59,712 nucleotides of DNA from an uncultured Verrucomicrobiota bacterium (lineage in GTDB: Bacteria > Verrucomicrobiota > Verrucomicrobiia > Limisphaerales > UBA8199), in contig CAIQQM010000312.1 in the NCBI GenBank assembly GCA_903873945.1, forward strand, positions 1 through 59,712. Reading direction: 5' to 3'. The translations under genes and the position numbers were made by a program. Below, piece by piece: positions 7,781 through 15,985 of this stretch; the first letter of the stretch is position 1, and each line of letters opens with the position of its first letter. The notes below the pieces were generated by a model that ran no database searches, had not been told where the DNA came from, and saw nothing but the letters and a program-made list of their open reading frames with translations.

Positions 7781-9262
7781 ATGCAAAGTCCTTTGCTCTA
7801 CGAAATCAACACGCGCTGCTGGTTGCGTGCGCTCTCGGAAAAGCATGGCCGGCAGGTGATGTTGGCTGATGTGCCGGGCAACGAGTTTGTCGAATGGCGG
7901 CGACTCGGCTTTACGCACATCTGGCTGATGGGTGCCTGGAGCGGCGGCCCGCGTGCCCGTGTGGAAGCGCTCGCCCATGAGGAACAGCGACGGGTTTACT
8001 CTGGGGCTTTGCCTGGTTGGAAAGAGGAGGATGTTGCTGCATCGCCTTACGCCATCGCCCGGTACGAAGTCCCTCCCTCTTTGGGAGGCGAGGCTGGCTT
8101 AAGAGAATTCCGACGGAAACTCCACGCAAATGGAATGAGGCTTGTGTTGGATTTTGTGCCGAATCATGTTGGCGTGGACCATCCCTGGGTTTGGAAACAA
8201 CCGGAATTTTTCGTGCAAAGCCCGGCTTGGGTTCCGGAAACTTTTGGGCAGGCAACCGCGGTCGGTTTACGCTGGCTGGCGCATGGCAAGGACCCGTTCT
8301 TTGCCGCCTGGACTGACACATTCCAGCTCGATTATCGGCTTGAGACAACTCGTGCTGCTGTTCGCGGCGTGCTGGAGTCGCTCGCGGACCGCTGCGATGG
8401 CGTGCGGTGCGACATGGCGATGCTTGTGCTTAATGACGTGTTCGCGAAGACTTGGGAAAAGTTCCCGGTTTCTGGTTCTGCATCCGCGGCGGAATTCTGG
8501 CCTCCGGCAATCGAGGCAGTCAAAAGCGCGCACCCGGAATTCTTGTTTCTGGCGGAAGCTTACTGGGGCACCGAGGCGCGTCTGCGCGGGCTTGGTTTTG
8601 ATTACACCTACGATAAAGTGTTGCGCGATCGGCTCATTGCCCGCGATGCAGGCGGAGTGCAATCCCACTTGCTCGGGGTGGGTGCTGAGGGCGTGGCTGC
8701 AGGCGCTCACTTTCTTGAAAATCATGATGAGGCTCGTATTGCCGGCATGTTATCCGACGAGCAACATCGCGCGGCTGCTTTGGTTATCCTCGGCCTGCCC
8801 GGAATGCGTTTCTTGCACGAGGGCCAACCCACGGGCGCGCGCCTGAAAATTCCCGTCCAATTGGCGCGCCGCGCCCCGGAGCCAAAGAGCCCGGGGATAA
8901 CGCAATTCTACGAGCAACTGTTGACCACGCTGCCGAAGACCGCTGTGGGGCAGGGGACGGGAGAATTGTTGAAACCGCGAGCCGCTTGGCCTGGCAATCC
9001 GACGGCGCAGAACTTCATCGTCGTGCAATGGCGTAAAGAGTTGCCTGAATTTGACCTGGTGGTCGTGAATCTTGCTCCCGTGCGCAGCCAGTGCTATGTC
9101 CCATTGAACACCAAACGGCTTGGGACTCGCAACTGGGGGATGAAAGACCTTCTTGGCCAGGAAAATTACATACGTTCGGGTGATGACTTAATGGACCACG
9201 GACTCTACCTCGAATTGGCTGGGCATGAAGCCCAATTGTTTCACTTCGAACCAGTGGATTAA
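7781..9262 (+). CDS. Glycoside hydrolase family 13 (alpha-amylase family) protein
   Basis: Starting at ATG 7781 (MQSPLLYEINTRCWL), the protein has 493 residues and no signal peptide, so it is cytoplasmic. An earlier in-frame start at 7709 would add sequence with no domain character. GH13 region I is LVLDFVPNHVGVDHPW. Region II is GVRCDMAML with the likely nucleophile D211. Region III is FLFLAEAYWG with the acid/base E259. Region IV is FLENHDEAR with D316. The (beta/alpha)8 catalytic barrel and a short C-terminal beta domain are therefore complete. Family members act on alpha-glucans, sucrose or trehalose by retaining hydrolysis or transfer; the exact substrate cannot be told. It stands between the ACT and cold-shock genes. 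Confidence 0.88.
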   Translation: MQSPLLYEINTRCWLRALSEKHGRQVMLADVPGNEFVEWRRLGFTHIWLMGAWSGGPRARVEALAHEEQRRVYSGALPGWKEEDVAASPYAIARYEVPPSLGGEAGLREFRRKLHANGMRLVLDFVPNHVGVDHPWVWKQPEFFVQSPAWVPETFGQATAVGLRWLAHGKDPFFAAWTDTFQLDYRLETTRAAVRGVLESLADRCDGVRCDMAMLVLNDVFAKTWEKFPVSGSASAAEFWPPAIEAVKSAHPEFLFLAEAYWGTEARLRGLGFDYTYDKVLRDRLIARDAGGVQSHLLGVGAEGVAAGAHFLENHDEARIAGMLSDEQHRAAALVILGLPGMRFLHEGQPTGARLKIPVQLARRAPEPKSPGITQFYEQLLTTLPKTAVGQGTGELLKPRAAWPGNPTAQNFIVVQWRKELPEFDLVVVNLAPVRSQCYVPLNTKRLGTRNWGMKDLLGQENYIRSGDDLMDHGLYLELAGHEAQLFHFEPVD

Positions 9263-9287
9263 AACTTAATTCGGGTTTGAATAGAGC

Positions 9288-9316
9288 TTGACTGCTCCAC
9301 GCAAAAACGTTATTTA
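9288..9316 (+). promoter_or_regulatory. Predicted sigma-70-type promoter of the cold-shock gene
   Basis: TTGACT (9288-9293) and TATTTA (9311-9316) are separated by exactly 17 bases. Transcription would start near 9323 and leave a leader of about 120 bases before the cold-shock gene at 9443. Long leaders with temperature-dependent structure are known for csp mRNAs, so the leader length itself is suggestive. Confidence 0.55.
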
Positions 9317-9442
9317 GTAGAAGCACTCAAAGGCATATGTGGCCACAAAGGTGATTTTTCAGGACGCGAATCGTAGGGGCGATTCGTGTCTTTTGCTTTT
9401 GCGGTTACACGTGTTGAGTTGTCCAGGAAAGGAAGCAATTGT

Positions 9443-9667
9443 ATGGCCAGCGGCAAAGTAAAATGGTGGGACAATCGAAAGGGGTTTGGCTTCATTACCG
9501 AGGATACAGGCCAAGATGTGTTTGTGCATCATCGGGGGATTGTGGGGGACGGATTCAAGGTGTTGCATGAAGGCGAGCAGGTTATTTTTGATGTAGTGGC
9601 CAGTGAAAAGGGACCCAAGGCCGAAAATGTGCATCGAGCGGGTGGGGCATCCCCCAGCACGCCGTAA
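9443..9667 (+). CDS. Cold-shock domain protein
   Basis: This 74-residue protein is a single cold-shock domain. RNP1 is KGFGFI and RNP2 is DVFVHH, both intact; the start MASGKVKWWDNRKG is typical. CspA-type proteins bind single-stranded nucleic acid and melt mRNA structure. ATG 9443 is chosen because it begins the canonical N-terminus and is preceded by AGGAAAGGAAG as ribosome-binding site. The C-terminal tail AGGASPSTP is short and disordered. The sequence replaces the usual HFSAI/HYSAI segment by HHRGIVGDGF, a mild variation. The gene has its own predicted promoter and long leader. Confidence 0.95.
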   Translation: MASGKVKWWDNRKGFGFITEDTGQDVFVHHRGIVGDGFKVLHEGEQVIFDVVASEKGPKAENVHRAGGASPSTP

Positions 9668-9743
9668 CCTGCACTCGGCGTCCCGTCAGTCGGAGGTCTT
9701 TTTGTTAGCCATTGACCGGTAGTTTGGCTAAGGTTGACGTACT

Positions 9744-10919
9744 GTGGAATTGTCTGCCGGACCTGTGGCTAGCGCGTATGTGCATGTGCCGTTTTGCGCG
9801 CAAAAGTGCTCGTACTGCGCCTTCTTCTCCGAGCCTTCCAGTGGTGAAACAATCAACCGTTACGTTACCGCGCTGATCCGCGAATTCGAGCTGCTGGCCG
9901 CAGACCTGAAGCCGCAGACGATCTTTTTTGGCGGCGGCACTCCTTCGCTGTTGAACCTGTGGCAATGGGAACAAATCCTCACCGCCATGGACCGGCTTAA
10001 TCTGCTGGGCGCCGCGGAGTGGACGGTGGAATGTAATCCGGCCACTATTTCACTTGATAAAGCTAAATTGTTGCGGTCGGCCGGAGTGAGCCGGCTGTCA
10101 ATGGGGGTGCAATCGCTCAACGAAGCTTTGCTGGAACGGCTTGGCCGCGTTCATACGCGCGAGATGGCATTCAAGTCATTCGATATCCTGCGCCAGGCGG
10201 GTTTCGAAAATCTGAACTTGGACCTGATGTTTGCGATTCCGGGTCAAACCCTTGAAGATTGGCGTGAGACGCTGGGCGAGGCGGTGGCGATGGGGAGCGA
10301 GCATCTTTCCAGTTATGAGGTGATTTACGAGGACGACACGCCGCTCTTCGCGCAATTGAAGGCGGGCGAGGCTGATGTGAACGAAGACCTGGCCTGCATC
10401 ATGTACGAGGAACTGGTTGCGCGGGCCACGAAAGCCGGGTTTTGGCAATACGAGGTGGCCAATTTCGCAAAACGCAAATTGGCTGGAGAAGTGGCTAAGT
10501 CAACGAAGCTGCCGGACTTTGCGTGCAGGCATAATGTGAATTACTGGCGGGGTGGTTCCTTTTACGGTCTCGGGCCGAGCGCGACGAGTTATGTGCAAGG
10601 CGTACGGATGAAGAACTGGTCCAACACGCAGCTTTACTGCGAACAGCTCGAGGGCGGGAAACAGGCCATCGAATCGCAGGAAAAGTTGAGCCCTCTGGCG
10701 CGCGCGGGTGAAACGGCTGCGTTCGGTCTGCGGATGGTTGCGGGCTGGCCGTTCGAGGAGTTTCGTCAGGTAACGGGGTATGACTTACACAGAGAATGGG
10801 AAAAGGAAATCGGCGAGCTCGTGCGGCAAGGGTGGGGGCAGGTCGAGCCGGAGAGTTTTCACCTGACGCGTCAGGGGCTGCGGTTTGCAGATGCGGCGGC
10901 GGAGATGTTTTTGAGGTAG
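9744..10919 (+). CDS. hemW: HemW-type radical SAM protein
   Basis: The protein has 391 residues from GTG 9744; the motif YVHVPFCAQKCSYCAF begins close to this start, as in the family. The Cys triad C18-x3-C22-x2-C25 binds the radical SAM 4Fe-4S cluster, and FFGGGTPSLL is the SAM-binding glycine motif. RHNVNYWRGGSFYGLGPSA contains the HNxxYW signature that marks HemW. HemW was long annotated as oxygen-independent coproporphyrinogen III oxidase, but it is regarded as a haem chaperone that delivers haem to membrane haemoproteins. That fits an organism with a System II cytochrome c maturation pair (at 41.8-45 kb). The C-terminal winged helix-like region is complete. Confidence 0.9.
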   Translation: MELSAGPVASAYVHVPFCAQKCSYCAFFSEPSSGETINRYVTALIREFELLAADLKPQTIFFGGGTPSLLNLWQWEQILTAMDRLNLLGAAEWTVECNPATISLDKAKLLRSAGVSRLSMGVQSLNEALLERLGRVHTREMAFKSFDILRQAGFENLNLDLMFAIPGQTLEDWRETLGEAVAMGSEHLSSYEVIYEDDTPLFAQLKAGEADVNEDLACIMYEELVARATKAGFWQYEVANFAKRKLAGEVAKSTKLPDFACRHNVNYWRGGSFYGLGPSATSYVQGVRMKNWSNTQLYCEQLEGGKQAIESQEKLSPLARAGETAAFGLRMVAGWPFEEFRQVTGYDLHREWEKEIGELVRQGWGQVEPESFHLTRQGLRFADAAAEMFLR

Positions 10920-11074
10920 TGGCGTTTTTGTTTCAGCGTTCCCCAGTGGACGAATTGCCCCGGTTGTTTCTACCACCTCAGATAGCCGTGACCAGAAGGG
11001 TAAGACCCAATCATCAAACGTCCGCCATCGAGCCGATCGCGCAGAACATTTCCAATTTTTAGGCCGGAGATGAT

Positions 11075-11776
11075 TTACCGCCAATGTCCTGGCACGTGAT
11101 GCCACCCATAAGGTCCATATTCCCAGCGGGCGCTCACCCAAATCGCGTGCGGGTAGGGTCCCAAAACCCATCGCCCGGAAATCCAAACCCAGGTTGCTCC
11201 ATTCCATATCCATTCCCCATTCACCCAGACGTAATCAGGTCCGGGAGCCGCCACGACGGTTTCCACTTGCGGAGTCGGTGGGGCCTGGCTGGCCACCGCG
11301 CTGGCGGTGTTGATCATGCAGGAAATAACCCTTTGGCTGACTCCGGAATTGGTCAGGTCAATAATGGTATTGGCATCCAGGTGATACACGGTGCGGGTGT
11401 TGTTGATCTGGTTGATGATCGTGTCATCACTGACGCCGGCTTTGGACATGGACTTGACCTCGGCGATGCTTAACGGTTGCGGCGGCGGGGCTGCGGGGTA
11501 GGGTGGTGGGCCTGCATAATATTGCCTGCGGGCTTCGTTTTGTTGATCGACGCTATGCCCGACGAGGCCCCCGGCGATGAGGCCGGCCGCACCGCCAATC
11601 AAGGCTCCAGCTCCTGGGTTTCTCCAATCAGCCAAGGCTCCAATCGTGGCGCCGGTAGCTCCTCCCATCAAGGCTCCGGTACCCGTGTTATCCGGCCGGC
11701 CATCTGGGGAAACGCATCCGGCCAGCAAAGCAACCAATCCTGTCAAAGCAAGAATTCCTGTAAATTTTGATTTCAT
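11075..11776 (-). CDS. YXWGXW-type lipoprotein with glycine zipper
   Basis: ATG 11776 begins a lipoprotein signal, MKSKFTGILALTGLVALLAG-C with Cys21, giving 233 residues. Residues about 30-75 are a glycine-zipper segment (GTGALMGGATGATIGALADW and GALIGGAAGLIAGGLVGH) that is likely to insert into a membrane. Residues about 95-155 form a small helical domain (LSIAEVKSMSKAGVSDDTII to GVSQRVISCMI). The C-terminus is rich in Trp, Tyr and Gly (YVWVNGEWIWNGATWVW) in the manner of YXWGXW repeats. The same helical domain and an aromatic C-terminus occur in the next gene, so the two are tandem paralogues. The likely place is the outer membrane; function is unknown. Confidence 0.8.
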   Translation of the reverse strand: MKSKFTGILALTGLVALLAGCVSPDGRPDNTGTGALMGGATGATIGALADWRNPGAGALIGGAAGLIAGGLVGHSVDQQNEARRQYYAGPPPYPAAPPPQPLSIAEVKSMSKAGVSDDTIINQINNTRTVYHLDANTIIDLTNSGVSQRVISCMINTASAVASQAPPTPQVETVVAAPGPDYVWVNGEWIWNGATWVWISGRWVLGPYPHAIWVSARWEYGPYGWHHVPGHWR

Positions 11777-11884
11777 AACGTGTTTCAGCTTGGCACTGCG
11801 GCAAATGAATTTGACATGCATCTGACCGATGAGCCTGGAGTTGTGGTCAGCGGTTGCTGACCGCGCCCCGAAAGTGCTTCACTA

Positions 11885-12595
11885 TTAGTGGTGGCCACCC
11901 CCATGCCCGTCACTGCCATGATATCCACCGCCGCCGCCATGGTATCCACCGCTACCATGATATCCACCACCGCCATGATATCCACCCCAGCCCCAGTAGC
12001 CACCGTGATACCCTCCCCAACCCCAACCTCCGCCGATCCAAACCCAGCCTCCATTCCACCACCAATAGCCGGGTGTCCAATAGTAATCTGGACTAGGAGC
12101 GACGGGAATATATTCGACCGGTGCCGGCGGCGCGGGTTGGGCAACCACTGCGGTAGAAGTATCAGGCTGTGTGGCTGGCTGGTCGGTTTGACCGGGGTTA
12201 GCTGATGGCGGGGGAGGCTGGCTATTGACGTAGTTCGGCTGTCTGGGCGGATAGGAATTCCGCAGTGAAGAATCATGATTCAACATTGCGGTAATGATTG
12301 TCGGGGAAACTCCCAGGGTTTTCAGTTGGAGAATGTCATTTGCTGACAAGCCAAATAACGATTGCGAACTATTCACGAAAGCGAGCACGACATCATTGCC
12401 CAGGCCCGCACTTGATAATTTAACCACCTCGGCAACGTTTGGAGGGAGATTAGCGGGAGGCGGGCTGGAATTAATATTGGTCGCCGATGCGGCTGAAGAG
12501 GATGAGGGCGCAACGGGACTTTGACCATAGCCGGAGCATAAAGGCAATGCCACCAGTGCGAGCAAACCAAACTGACTCATTTTTTTCAATTTCAT
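11885..12595 (-). CDS. Secreted Gly/His/Tyr-rich YXWGXW-like protein
   Basis: ATG 12595 (MKLKKMSQFGLLALVALPLC) gives about 236 residues with a signal peptide; ATG 12625 is an alternative that adds ten residues. After a Ser/Pro-rich linker, residues about 60-115 (NVAEVVKLSSAGLGNDVVLA to LGVSPTIITAMLNH) are homologous to the helical domain of the downstream gene. The C-terminal third begins YYWTPGYWWWNGGWVWIGGG and changes to reiterated GYHGG units ending DGHGGGHH. Such tails are found in bacterial surface proteins of unknown role; the many His residues could bind metal, which is a guess. A hairpin at 12655-12685 lies just upstream. Confidence 0.78.
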   Translation of the reverse strand: MKLKKMSQFGLLALVALPLCSGYGQSPVAPSSSSAASATNINSSPPPANLPPNVAEVVKLSSAGLGNDVVLAFVNSSQSLFGLSANDILQLKTLGVSPTIITAMLNHDSSLRNSYPPRQPNYVNSQPPPPSANPGQTDQPATQPDTSTAVVAQPAPPAPVEYIPVAPSPDYYWTPGYWWWNGGWVWIGGGWGWGGYHGGYWGWGGYHGGGGYHGSGGYHGGGGGYHGSDGHGGGHH

Positions 12596-12654
12596 AAGAA
12601 TTTTAAAATTTCTCTGTCTGTTCATTAGACTGCAACGGTCTGAAATGATTCATT

Positions 12655-12688
12655 AAATCTGACCGATATCTGATGGGTCAGATTTTTT
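12655..12688. repeat. Perfect 10-bp inverted repeat with T-run
   Basis: AAATCTGACC (12655-12664) and GGTCAGATTT (12676-12685) pair perfectly around an 11-base loop, followed on the plus strand by TTT. In form it is an intrinsic terminator for plus-strand transcription, but no plus-strand gene ends nearby. It lies 60 bases upstream of the minus-strand secreted protein gene, so it could instead be an operator or a 5' UTR hairpin for that gene. Confidence 0.4.
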
Positions 12689-12919
12689 CGCATCCTGCTA
12701 ATTCCCAGCCCATTCCATCGGCCGCCCAATGCCTCTCAGTTTCTCGGGGATGAGTGGCGGCGCGAGGACAGACCTATCTCTAATGCTGGCGTACACCTTA
12801 GCCCAAGCTTCCAGAAAAATCCAGCAGTTGCGGATGGAACAGAAAGAAATCAACGCAACGCAAAGATACTGAACAAAAGAGTAAAGGCGGAAAGGCGAAG
12901 GCTGAAATGGTTTTACGCT

Positions 12920-14173
12920 CTAGAGCAATGGTTTATGGCAGAGGCGCTGGAGGACGAGAGCAGTGGTGGCGAGCAGGACAGCGGCGCAAATGAGATAGGG
13001 CAGGGAAGGCAGTACCGGCAGAAGCGTTGTGGCGAAGATCGGTCCGAGAATACGGGAGAGGCTGCCGGCGCCTTGGGCGACGCCAATGGTCGCCCCCTGC
13101 TCGTGATCCGATGTGAGGTTGGAGAGCAGGCCGAAAAGTGGCGGGCGGGTGAGGTTCGTGCCAACGGACAAGAGACCGAGGACAAGAAGCATCCAGACCC
13201 ATGGCAAGCCTTCCGGTCGGATGAGGGTTTTCCAGGTGAGCTGGGCGGTGCCGCTGATGAAAGGCAGGAGCGCGAGGCTGATGGCGGTGAGAACAAGACT
13301 GAACGCAATCAGTTTGGGTTCGCCCATGAGCTTCACAAGCCGACCAATGGCGCCGCCCTGGACAAAGGCGCCGATAATGCCGCAGTAGGCGTAGAGGTAC
13401 ACGACGGTCGTGGCCGAAGCCGCGTCATGCTGGAAATCGAGGTTAAAATTGTCGCCGACCACTAGGGGAAAGGTGCTCTCGAAGCAGCTGAAACAGAAAG
13501 TGGCGAGGAAAAACACTGCGACCAGTAAACCGATTCTTGGCTGGGTGAGGGTATGCTTCCATTGGGCGAGGTGGGGGCGTGGGGCGACATGCTCGGAGGT
13601 GGGCTTGAGGCTTTCCGTCAGGATGAAGTAGGCGAGGAGAAAGTTTCCGGCACAGAGAGCCGCAGCTATCCAGCCGGGGCCAGTGTCGCCGAGATACTTG
13701 AGGCTGACGCCGCCGATGATGGGACCAAAGATGAAGCCCAACCCGAACGCCATGCCGATGAGGCCCATTTTTTTGGAGCGCTGGTCGGGAAGCGTGATGT
13801 CGGCGATATAGGCTTGGGCGACGGTGATGTTGCCGCCGCAAAGGCCGGCGAACATTCGTGAAAGGACCATAAGCCACAGGGCGAGGACGTGGTTGTTCAG
13901 GCCGGAACTGAGGGCGAAGACCACGTAAGAGGCGGCGGCGCCTGCGGTGCTGAGCAGAAGAATCGGGCGGCGGCCGTGCCGGTCGGATAATCTTCCCCAG
14001 ACGGGCGCAAAGAGAAATTGCATGGCGGAAAATGAAGCGATGATGACGCCGATGACGAAGCCCTGAGCGCCGAAGTGGCGGCTGTAAACGGGGACGAGGG
14101 GAACGACAATGCCGAAACCGATAAGGTCAATGAAGACCGTTAGGAAGATGACGAGAACAGAGGGCTTTCTCAT
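12920..14173 (-). CDS. MFS drug/metabolite exporter (TetA-like)
   Basis: Starting at ATG 14173 (MRKPSVLVIFLTVFIDLIG), the protein has about 417 residues and about 12 predicted membrane helices. The start is chosen because the first helix begins at once; further upstream codons encode a non-hydrophobic tail. The loop 2-3 signature GRLSDRHGRRPILLLS and the FIDLIGFGIVVPLVPVYSR segment of helix 1 are typical of the TetA/Bcr group of drug-proton antiporters. The substrate is not predictable from sequence. It is divergent from dnaB with about 320 bases between starts. No regulator gene of the TetR type lies next to it, so there is no reason to call it a tetracycline resistance gene. Confidence 0.85.
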   Translation of the reverse strand: MRKPSVLVIFLTVFIDLIGFGIVVPLVPVYSRHFGAQGFVIGVIIASFSAMQFLFAPVWGRLSDRHGRRPILLLSTAGAAASYVVFALSSGLNNHVLALWLMVLSRMFAGLCGGNITVAQAYIADITLPDQRSKKMGLIGMAFGLGFIFGPIIGGVSLKYLGDTGPGWIAAALCAGNFLLAYFILTESLKPTSEHVAPRPHLAQWKHTLTQPRIGLLVAVFFLATFCFSCFESTFPLVVGDNFNLDFQHDAASATTVVYLYAYCGIIGAFVQGGAIGRLVKLMGEPKLIAFSLVLTAISLALLPFISGTAQLTWKTLIRPEGLPWVWMLLVLGLLSVGTNLTRPPLFGLLSNLTSDHEQGATIGVAQGAGSLSRILGPIFATTLLPVLPSLPYLICAAVLLATTALVLQRLCHKPLL

Positions 14174-14493
14174 GGGTGAAGTGCGCAGAGGCACCCACGG
14201 GGCAAACGCTGAATCTCGATTGACATGACCAGAGTCTATTTCAGGTTGCGAGAGCGTCAAGCGAAGTGAAAAGCGGGTCTTCGTTTGGCGGCGGCCACTA
14301 CTGCCGGCATTCGAAACGGGAGATTATTGCCGCCCGCACTGTTTCGGGCAACCGCGGAATCCGAATTGAATGGCGAACCGGAAGCAAGATCCGCCATTCG
14401 GCCGCAGCGCTTGTTTCCGGGACTGAGTTATCCACCGGGGAATTGTCAGTAACTCCGGAACCGTGGCGAACAACATTAGCTTGGCGGTGGCGA
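14174..14493. other. Intergenic region between the MFS gene and dnaB
   Basis: The 320 bases separate divergent genes and should contain both promoters. A TTGACA occurs at 14220-14225 on the plus strand but no good -10 element follows at the right distance. The dnaB frame stays open upstream to 14266, but the extra residues have no similarity to DnaB N-termini, so I treat them as non-coding. Nothing else is seen. Confidence 0.5.
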
Positions 14494-15975
14494 ATGGTTT
14501 CGGTAAACCAATCCGGCATGATTGATTCGGTTTCAGAGGGAGCCGGCGCTCCCGCGGATTTGAGACGGGCGCCGCGAAGAAAAACCGCCACCGCCAACCT
14601 TCCGAAGGTGGACCGGTTGCCGCCGCATTCACCGGAGGCAGAGCAGGGGGTGCTGGGTTGCATTCTGCTGTCGCCGAACGAATGCCTGGGGGAGTGCGTC
14701 GAGAAATTCAAGGAGCGCGCGGAGGTTTTTTATGACCTGCGCCACCAGACCATTTTCAGCACGCTGGTGGAGATGTACGAAAGCCGCGAGGCGATCGATA
14801 TCATCACGCTGCAACAGCGGTTGAAGAACAAGCAGTTGCTCGAGGAAGTGGGCGGAATTGCGTATCTCTCCGGGCTGCCGGACGTGGTGCCTTCGGCGGC
14901 GAATCTCAGCTTTTACTTGGATATCGTGCAGGAAAAGCACCTTCTGCGGAGAATGATCCACACGTGCACGGGGGTGGTGGGCCGGGTTTATGATTACGAA
15001 GGTGATGTGGAGGCGCTGCTGGACGAGGTGGAGCGGGACATTTTGCGCATCAGCGAGTCGCGGGTGCAGGGCCACACGAACGCGATCAAGGACCTGGTGA
15101 AAAAAGCGATCAACACGATCGAGGATTTTCATAAGCAGCAAGGCATGCTGACAGGCGTTGGAACCGGGTTTGCGGACTTTGACAAGATGACAAGCGGGTT
15201 GCACGCCGGGGAAATGATCGTGATCGCGGCGCGGCCATCCATGGGGAAGACGAGCTTGGCGATGAACATTGCGGAGCACGTCTCGATAGAGCAGCGCCTG
15301 CCGGTCGGGGTGTTCAGCCTGGAAATGACTTCGGAATCGCTGGTCTTGCGCATGCTGTGTTCACGTTCGCGGGTGAACCTGCGCAACGTGCGGGACGGCT
15401 TTCTCGCGGAGCGGGATTTTCCGAAGCTGACCGGGGCGGCGGGGAAGCTCGCAAACGCTCCTTTGTTCATCGACGACTCATCGTCGTTGTCGATTTTGCA
15501 GTTTCGAGCGAAGGCCCGACGAATGTTCCAGCAGTTCGGGATCAAGCTTTTCGTGGTTGACTACCTGCAACTCCTCCATTCTACTGCGCGGCGTGCGGAA
15601 AACCGGCAGCAGGAAATTTCGGACATTTCCAGCGGAATTAAGTCGCTGGCCAAAGAGCTGAAGGTTCCAATAATCGTTTTGAGCCAGTTGAATCGCGAAT
15701 TGGAACGCGAGAAGAACCGCAAGCCGCGGCTGTCGGACCTGCGGGAATCCGGGGCGATTGAGCAGGATGCGGACGTGGTGGGCTTGCTGTACAAGCCGAG
15801 CAGCGAGGATGATGAAGCAGTGACATCGGCCGACGAACAGGAAGCCGAACCGGTGAATCTGCTGATCGCCAAGCAGCGTAACGGTCCGACCGGCGAAGTG
15901 GAATTGACATTCCTGAAGTCCTATACGCGATTTGAAAGCAAAGCAAAAGTCAGCGACGAAGACGTGCCAAATTGA
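14494..15975 (+). CDS. dnaB: Replicative DNA helicase DnaB
   Basis: The protein has about 493 residues if translation starts at ATG 14494 (ATG 14518 is the alternative, eight codons later). DnaB is the hexameric 5'-3' helicase that unwinds the replication fork and recruits primase. The N-terminal domain starts at PPHSPEAEQGVLGCILLSP and is followed by the linker helix and the RecA-type motor. Walker A is ARPSMGKTSL, about residues 246-254, and Walker B is LFVVDYLQLL. RQQEISDISSGIKSLAKEL and ESGAIEQDADVVGLLY are further family signatures. No intein is present. A basic extension of some 40 residues precedes the N-terminal domain. bamA begins 10 bases after the stop, which suggests co-transcription; dnaG is elsewhere in the window. 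Confidence 0.95.
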   Translation: MVSVNQSGMIDSVSEGAGAPADLRRAPRRKTATANLPKVDRLPPHSPEAEQGVLGCILLSPNECLGECVEKFKERAEVFYDLRHQTIFSTLVEMYESREAIDIITLQQRLKNKQLLEEVGGIAYLSGLPDVVPSAANLSFYLDIVQEKHLLRRMIHTCTGVVGRVYDYEGDVEALLDEVERDILRISESRVQGHTNAIKDLVKKAINTIEDFHKQQGMLTGVGTGFADFDKMTSGLHAGEMIVIAARPSMGKTSLAMNIAEHVSIEQRLPVGVFSLEMTSESLVLRMLCSRSRVNLRNVRDGFLAERDFPKLTGAAGKLANAPLFIDDSSSLSILQFRAKARRMFQQFGIKLFVVDYLQLLHSTARRAENRQQEISDISSGIKSLAKELKVPIIVLSQLNRELEREKNRKPRLSDLRESGAIEQDADVVGLLYKPSSEDDEAVTSADEQEAEPVNLLIAKQRNGPTGEVELTFLKSYTRFESKAKVSDEDVPN

Positions 15976-15985
15976 CCGGGCGACA

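Noticed and set aside
14220-14248. TTGACA as a dnaB promoter
   Set aside because: No acceptable -10 hexamer follows at 16-18 bases.
14266-14493. N-terminal extension of dnaB
   Set aside because: The frame is open but the roughly 76 residues have no similarity to DnaB and would leave no room for a promoter; ATG 14494 is a better start.
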